DNA of 64,000 bases from Trichinella spiralis (Eukaryota; Nematoda; Enoplea; Trichinellida; Trichinellidae), in assembly GCA_000181795.3 (NCBI GenBank), contig CM012955.1:13625021-13689020 (forward strand), written 5' to 3'. Below, one piece after another: positions 60,193 to 64,000 of this stretch; the first letter of the stretch is position 1, and each line of letters opens with the position of its first letter. Made by a program: the position numbers and the translations under genes. The notes beneath the pieces were generated by a model. The model saw only the letters and a program-made list of their open reading frames with translations, did not search any database and was not told the origin of the DNA.

Positions 60193-61128
60193 TTTGAAGC
60201 TGCAAATAGGTGAGATACTATTAAGGAAAAACAGTCGACAAAGCTAACAACAATACTACCGATACGATCAGGGAAACGGCAACTGCACAGTTCACTACGA
60301 TACGCAGCACTGAATGCTGACGTGTTCTCCTAATTCTTACGGTAGTAAAGATAAATATATTCAGGTTCTTAAATTCAATGACAATTTTCCAAAAGCGTTT
60401 CTTCTAAATTATATTTTTACATTTATTATTAAATAAATTCTATAATTTAATCATATTTTGTAATTTTAAAGTTTACTAAAAAAATTTTTCAAGCAATTGT
60501 ACTGTACGAGTTTTGTCTGTTAAAATACAAGCAGGTACACAATGTTGCACAATGCAGTCTGTTCTCTGATAACATTCGAATGTAATTTTCAGCAAAAAAA
60601 AACCATTTTACGTTATATTCCATTTTTATTACTCTAAAATGATTTCAAAAAAAAGATGTTTTTAAATATTTTCTAATGTAGAACTTGTTGTCAAATGACT
60701 GATTGATTGATCCAATCGATCGACCACGCGAAAAGTTCGTTGCGTCAGTGGTAATAAGAGAAAAATTGATTGAAATTAAAAAAATGAACAAATTGTTCAT
60801 ATTTTGCAATGCAAAATGTATACTGTAACTTGGATTTTCATCATCAGCAGTGAATGCAAAGACGAACAAGGAAAGAAAAAGTATTTGTTGTCAGAAAAAG
60901 AAAAGTCGACAATTCAAAATTTTTCAGTCGAGTTGTTCAAGAGGAACAAAATTGTATTTGTCGACGAGAAATAGTGTTTTTCAAATGCGATATTATACAA
61001 TATTATTATTCGTGAACATGAGAAGAGGAAGTTTGAAAATGAGAATTGTCAAGTTATTTTTTATTCGCTCTGCACATGTTCGAATGGACAAATTGAATTG
61101 TATGGAATTTATTAAATTGTAATTTCTA
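60193..61128. other. Upstream region of TMBIM6
   Basis: About 0.9 kb of AT-rich sequence. Positions 60193-60350 are less AT-rich and probably hold the TMBIM6 promoter and 5' UTR. Nothing else is supported. Confidence 0.35.
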
Positions 61129-61335
61129 CTACTTTGCCAAGCGAATGCGTTCACACTGCAAGCGACGACAACGTTGGCAAATTTCGCTTTTTTGCCCACC
61201 GTAATAAAACTTCAATTGTAAGCATTGTTCATTTCCATGTGGGGCAGCAGCAGTGTTGAATGTGAATGAAAAATAAAAATTGACATGATTTAAAAAGGAA
61301 AATGTCACTTCGCAATGCAAGCATAAAGCAGGCGA
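61129..61335 (-). CDS. Orphan Cys-rich terminal exon
   Basis: On the minus strand a CTCTAGTTCTATAG acceptor opens a phase-0 frame of 68 codons to TAG at 61131-61129. It starts SPALCLHCEVTFSF and ends EICQRCRRLQCERIRLAK, with six cysteines, some in C-x2-C pairs. Cys density and clean borders suggest a real last exon, perhaps of a secreted or receptor protein, but I recognise no family. The upstream exon was not found before the ERM gene end at 62652. Confidence 0.4.
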   Translation of the reverse strand, partial: SPALCLHCEVTFSFLNHVNFYFSFTFNTAAAPHGNEQCLQLKFYYGGQKSEICQRCRRLQCERIRLAK

Positions 61336-61660
61336 CTATAGAACTAGAGCGTGGAACAATTTGCAAAAAAAAATCAATAACATATGAATCAATCGACCAG
61401 TCAACTGTTTTGTTGCCAATCAATAAATAATTATGCAATTTATTTATCGACTGTTGTTGCCGAATAATAATAATAATAATCATAATCATAATCATAATTA
61501 AATCGAAGATCGTAACAACCATTTTCTTTTTCAAATATAACATCTTTTTATGGTTAATAATATTTGTTTTTTAAATGAAACTTTAAATTTTCCAACTGTG
61601 AACAATTTGCAGAACTATATTTGATCAATTAATTTATTGTCCAGCTATCTATAAGCGATT

Positions 61661-61676
61661 ATACATATACATATAC

Positions 61677-61715
<39 letters not shown>
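61661..61715. repeat. AT-rich microsatellite
   Basis: About 55 bases of alternating AT with CA interruptions. The tract is uninterrupted apart from four C positions. Confidence 0.9.
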
Positions 61716-62402
61716 ATTTGCAAATTTTTGAGGAACCAAATAATTAATGACGAAACGAGAAAACAATACAATTCTGATGAAACGATACAAGTGATTCATC
61801 AATGTGCGATGCCCATTCGTAGAGCTAAATATTACCAGCTTAAGCTGGATCGTTTGAAAACAAGAAACAAATAGTAATAATATTAGAATAAATTCTGTAG
61901 TATTATTACAAGTGTTCGCAGGTCGACAATTTGAACATAAATAGAAAAAAGTATATTTACATACATTAAATAAATTTAAAAAAATGTGTATGTGAAGAAA
62001 CAGAGTATTCTTATAATTTTAGTAAAATTAGAATTTGTATCGAATTTTCTCAAACAGAACAGAACAGAATAGAAGAAACAGAGACAAAAGTAACTATTTT
62101 ATCCAAATAAAAAAATCCATCCTCACAAAATAATATGATGCTCAGCTGATGATGGATGGTGATTATTGTTCATTTAAATGAAAATCAAATGAAAGCACCT
62201 CCGCACATACAAGTAAAGAGGTGCTTTGTTGTAGAGTAGATGGAACAAAAGCTTAATTATAATTGATTAAGAAAGAAAAAATTGAAAAACAAAAAGAAAA
62301 TAATAAAAACAAGCACTTCAACAAACCCTCTCTCCAAAAGAAAAAGAAAAATCAATGTAAAGTGTAAAAGAATAAGGAAAAAGGTTGAACGATCAAGGAG
62401 CA

Positions 62403-62404
<2 letters not shown>

Positions 62405-62440
<36 letters not shown>
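62405..62440. repeat. (AT)n microsatellite
   Basis: About 36 bases of near-perfect TA/AT repeat followed by two GATATA units. Comparable shorter tracts occur at 22832-22852, 33398-33416 and 38876-38898. Confidence 0.9.
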
Positions 62441-62441
<1 letters not shown>

Positions 62442-62651
62442 TATAGATATGTGGATGTACTAAGAAAAAAACTTCATCTTTCTCATCATCAGTAGAAACT
62501 CGAATTGGTTGGTAATGATGAATATGTAATGAAAGGAAACTGATTGATTAGTAATAAATAACGTGAACAAAAATTGAAATATGTAAAATCGTTGTTGTAG
62601 TGTTTCTTTTTTTGAAAATGATCACATACATCATCATGCACTTTCTCATTT

Positions 62652-64000
62652 TCAGACCATGTTCTCAAACTGATCAATTCGACGCTGAGTATTGCCAGCT
62701 CGAATTTGACGCAGCGTTTTGTATTTATCCCTTCCGGCACGTTTGTTTTCCATATGCAAAACGTCGTATTCAGTCACTTTGTCACGGTCACGCATTTTTT
62801 CCAAATCCGCATTCAACGCCTGAAATTTGCAAAAAAAAACAATTAATTAATTAATTACTTGTCGATTGTAGCGTGTAGATGTGGGTGGACGTACGTCCAA
62901 TCGTGTTTGAATATTCTGATTTCTTTCAATTGCCGTTTGACGATCCACTTCCCACTGAGGTACGTTTGCATATTCGTCGGACGTCAATTCCACTTCTGCA
63001 AATACAAAAATAAATAAATTTTTAATCAAAGAAAAAAAAACCATTCAACGTACTGTAATCACCGCCGTTCGAAAGGGCATAATTATCTTCCATGTGTTCG
63101 AATACGTTGTGCGCCTTGTTGTGGTGAAGCGCCTGTGTAGTGGCTCGTAGCAAAGCTTCGCTAGCTTCTTGTTGACGACGTCTCGCCTCTTCAACTTCTT
63201 CTTGCAGGCGACGGGTTTGGGCGTCCTTTTCGCTCACCTATACCAATTGGAACAATAGAACAACAAAAATACAACATGCTATATAATATATTATAATTAA
63301 AATTTGCATGCACACCTCACGACGGACAGCGGCAATTTCCGCTTCACGACGTCGGATTTCAGCTTCGAGCTTGTCCTTTTCGGACGCTTCCATTTCACGC
63401 TCCTCAGCCAAACGGGTGCCCAAATGTTTCACCTCTTCTTCGCGTCTGGCCAAATTCTCCTGCGCCTGTTGTAATTCTTTCAAACTGAGCTCCAATCGTC
63501 GTATCGTATCTTGGGCGTTGGTCAAATCTGTTAGTTAGTTGAAATGAAAATTATTTATCAATGAATGAATAATAAGAATATAATAATAAGAAGAAGAAGA
63601 AGAAAATTCACCCCGCTTGGCTCGTTCCATGTCCTCTTGCATTTCAAGCATGCGATCCTCGTATTCGCGCTGCTTCTTTTCGGCCGCTTCACGGGCAGCA
63701 ATTTCACGCTGCAAACGTTCACGTTCGGCAACTTTCTGCTGACGTTCTTCGCGAGCTTGGGCTCGCATCTGCTGAACTTCGATAGTATCCGGCTTGCGAC
63801 GCCTCATGTACAACTCGTGATTGCCCATGCACAAGGCCAAAATACGCTTGTTGATACGAAGCCGGGGAACGTAGAAGATGAAATCCTAAAAACGGCTGCC
63901 GTAAATAAATACAGATTTAGGTTTAACCGATTCCATACCCGGGCTTTTTTGTCGATCGGCTTGATGACGAACTTTTTGTCATTGAAGCTGATGTTGCGAA
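62652..64000 (-). CDS. Ezrin/radixin/moesin protein, 3' part
   Basis: Six exons in the window (64000-63939, 63885-63612, 63527-63316, 63237-63054, 62995-62859, 62819-62652) encode about 344 C-terminal residues; the 5' end is beyond the edge. ERM proteins tether cortical actin to membrane proteins. The FERM F3 end is nearly identical to moesin ([55 protein letters not shown]). A charged alpha-helical rod follows, then the actin-binding C-ERMAD with [20 protein letters not shown] and a FENMV end. The regulatory Thr of moesin (Thr558, in KYKTLRQIR) is present. The linker lacks the polyproline stretch of ezrin and radixin, so it is moesin-like. All five introns are GT-AG with matching phases. Confidence 0.95.

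Larger units (their letters stand above)
61336..62651. other. Spacer and ERM 3' flank with AT microsatellites
   Basis: About 1.3 kb containing (AT)n/(ACAT)n tracts at 61661-61715 and 62405-62440 and an (AAT)n-like run near 61464-61498. This is probably the 3' UTR and flank of the ERM gene. No other feature is seen. Confidence 0.4.

Overview
This window looks like animal nuclear DNA. It is AT-rich, has many short introns, and most 3' splice sites end in TTTCAG or TTTTAG, which is typical of nematodes. A full-length UNC-53/neuron-navigator gene fits the same picture. My best guess is a nematode, perhaps an AT-rich clade I lineage, but that is inference. There is no prokaryotic or organellar content, no CRISPR array, and no rRNA or tRNA gene that I can defend.

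Layout. Positions 1-16 kb are gene-poor: a tandem array of ~1.29 kb units (3.05-6.24 kb), an old hAT transposon remnant (6886-7629) and several isolated coding-like segments I cannot join into genes. A 29-exon neuron navigator (NAV/UNC-53) gene fills 16.1-34.3 kb on the + strand. I traced every exon with matching phases to 1875 codons: CH domain, SxIP-bearing disordered region, coiled coils, and a degenerate AAA module. A compact cluster follows: a UBASH3-type histidine phosphatase (+, 34.7-35.7 kb), TMEM267 (-, 35.9-36.5 kb), a MAGE/NSE3 protein (+, 37.5-38.3 kb) and an ornithine-decarboxylase-like gene (-, 39.4-41.1 kb). A small membrane-protein locus lies at 42.3-42.7 kb (-).

From 43.3 to 51.65 kb a ~3.4-4 kb segment is duplicated in tandem. 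The right copy carries an intact nuclear-receptor gene (48.8-50.4 kb) and the left copy its decayed twin. Hormone-response-like half-site repeats accompany both copies. The right-hand end of the window is minus-strand: an unrecognised single-pass membrane protein ending in EFYV (55.45-57.34 kb), Bax inhibitor-1/TMBIM6 (58.0-60.2 kb), an orphan Cys-rich terminal exon (61.1-61.3 kb) and the 3' two-thirds of an ezrin/radixin/moesin gene (62.65-64 kb, running off the edge).

How the genes relate. NAV and ERM are both cytoskeletal linkers, NAV for microtubules and ERM for membrane-actin, but I see no operon. Strands alternate and spacings exceed ~100 bp. The most notable results are (i) an ODC homologue that keeps the fold and most cofactor residues but lacks the PLP lysine and the catalytic cysteine; (ii) a NAV whose Walker A and Walker B motifs are both lost; (iii) four GC-AG introns, each forced by reading frame, among 52 traced introns in seven genes; and (iv) a local nuclear-receptor duplication with DR4-like elements and a receptor lacking the AF-2 helix.
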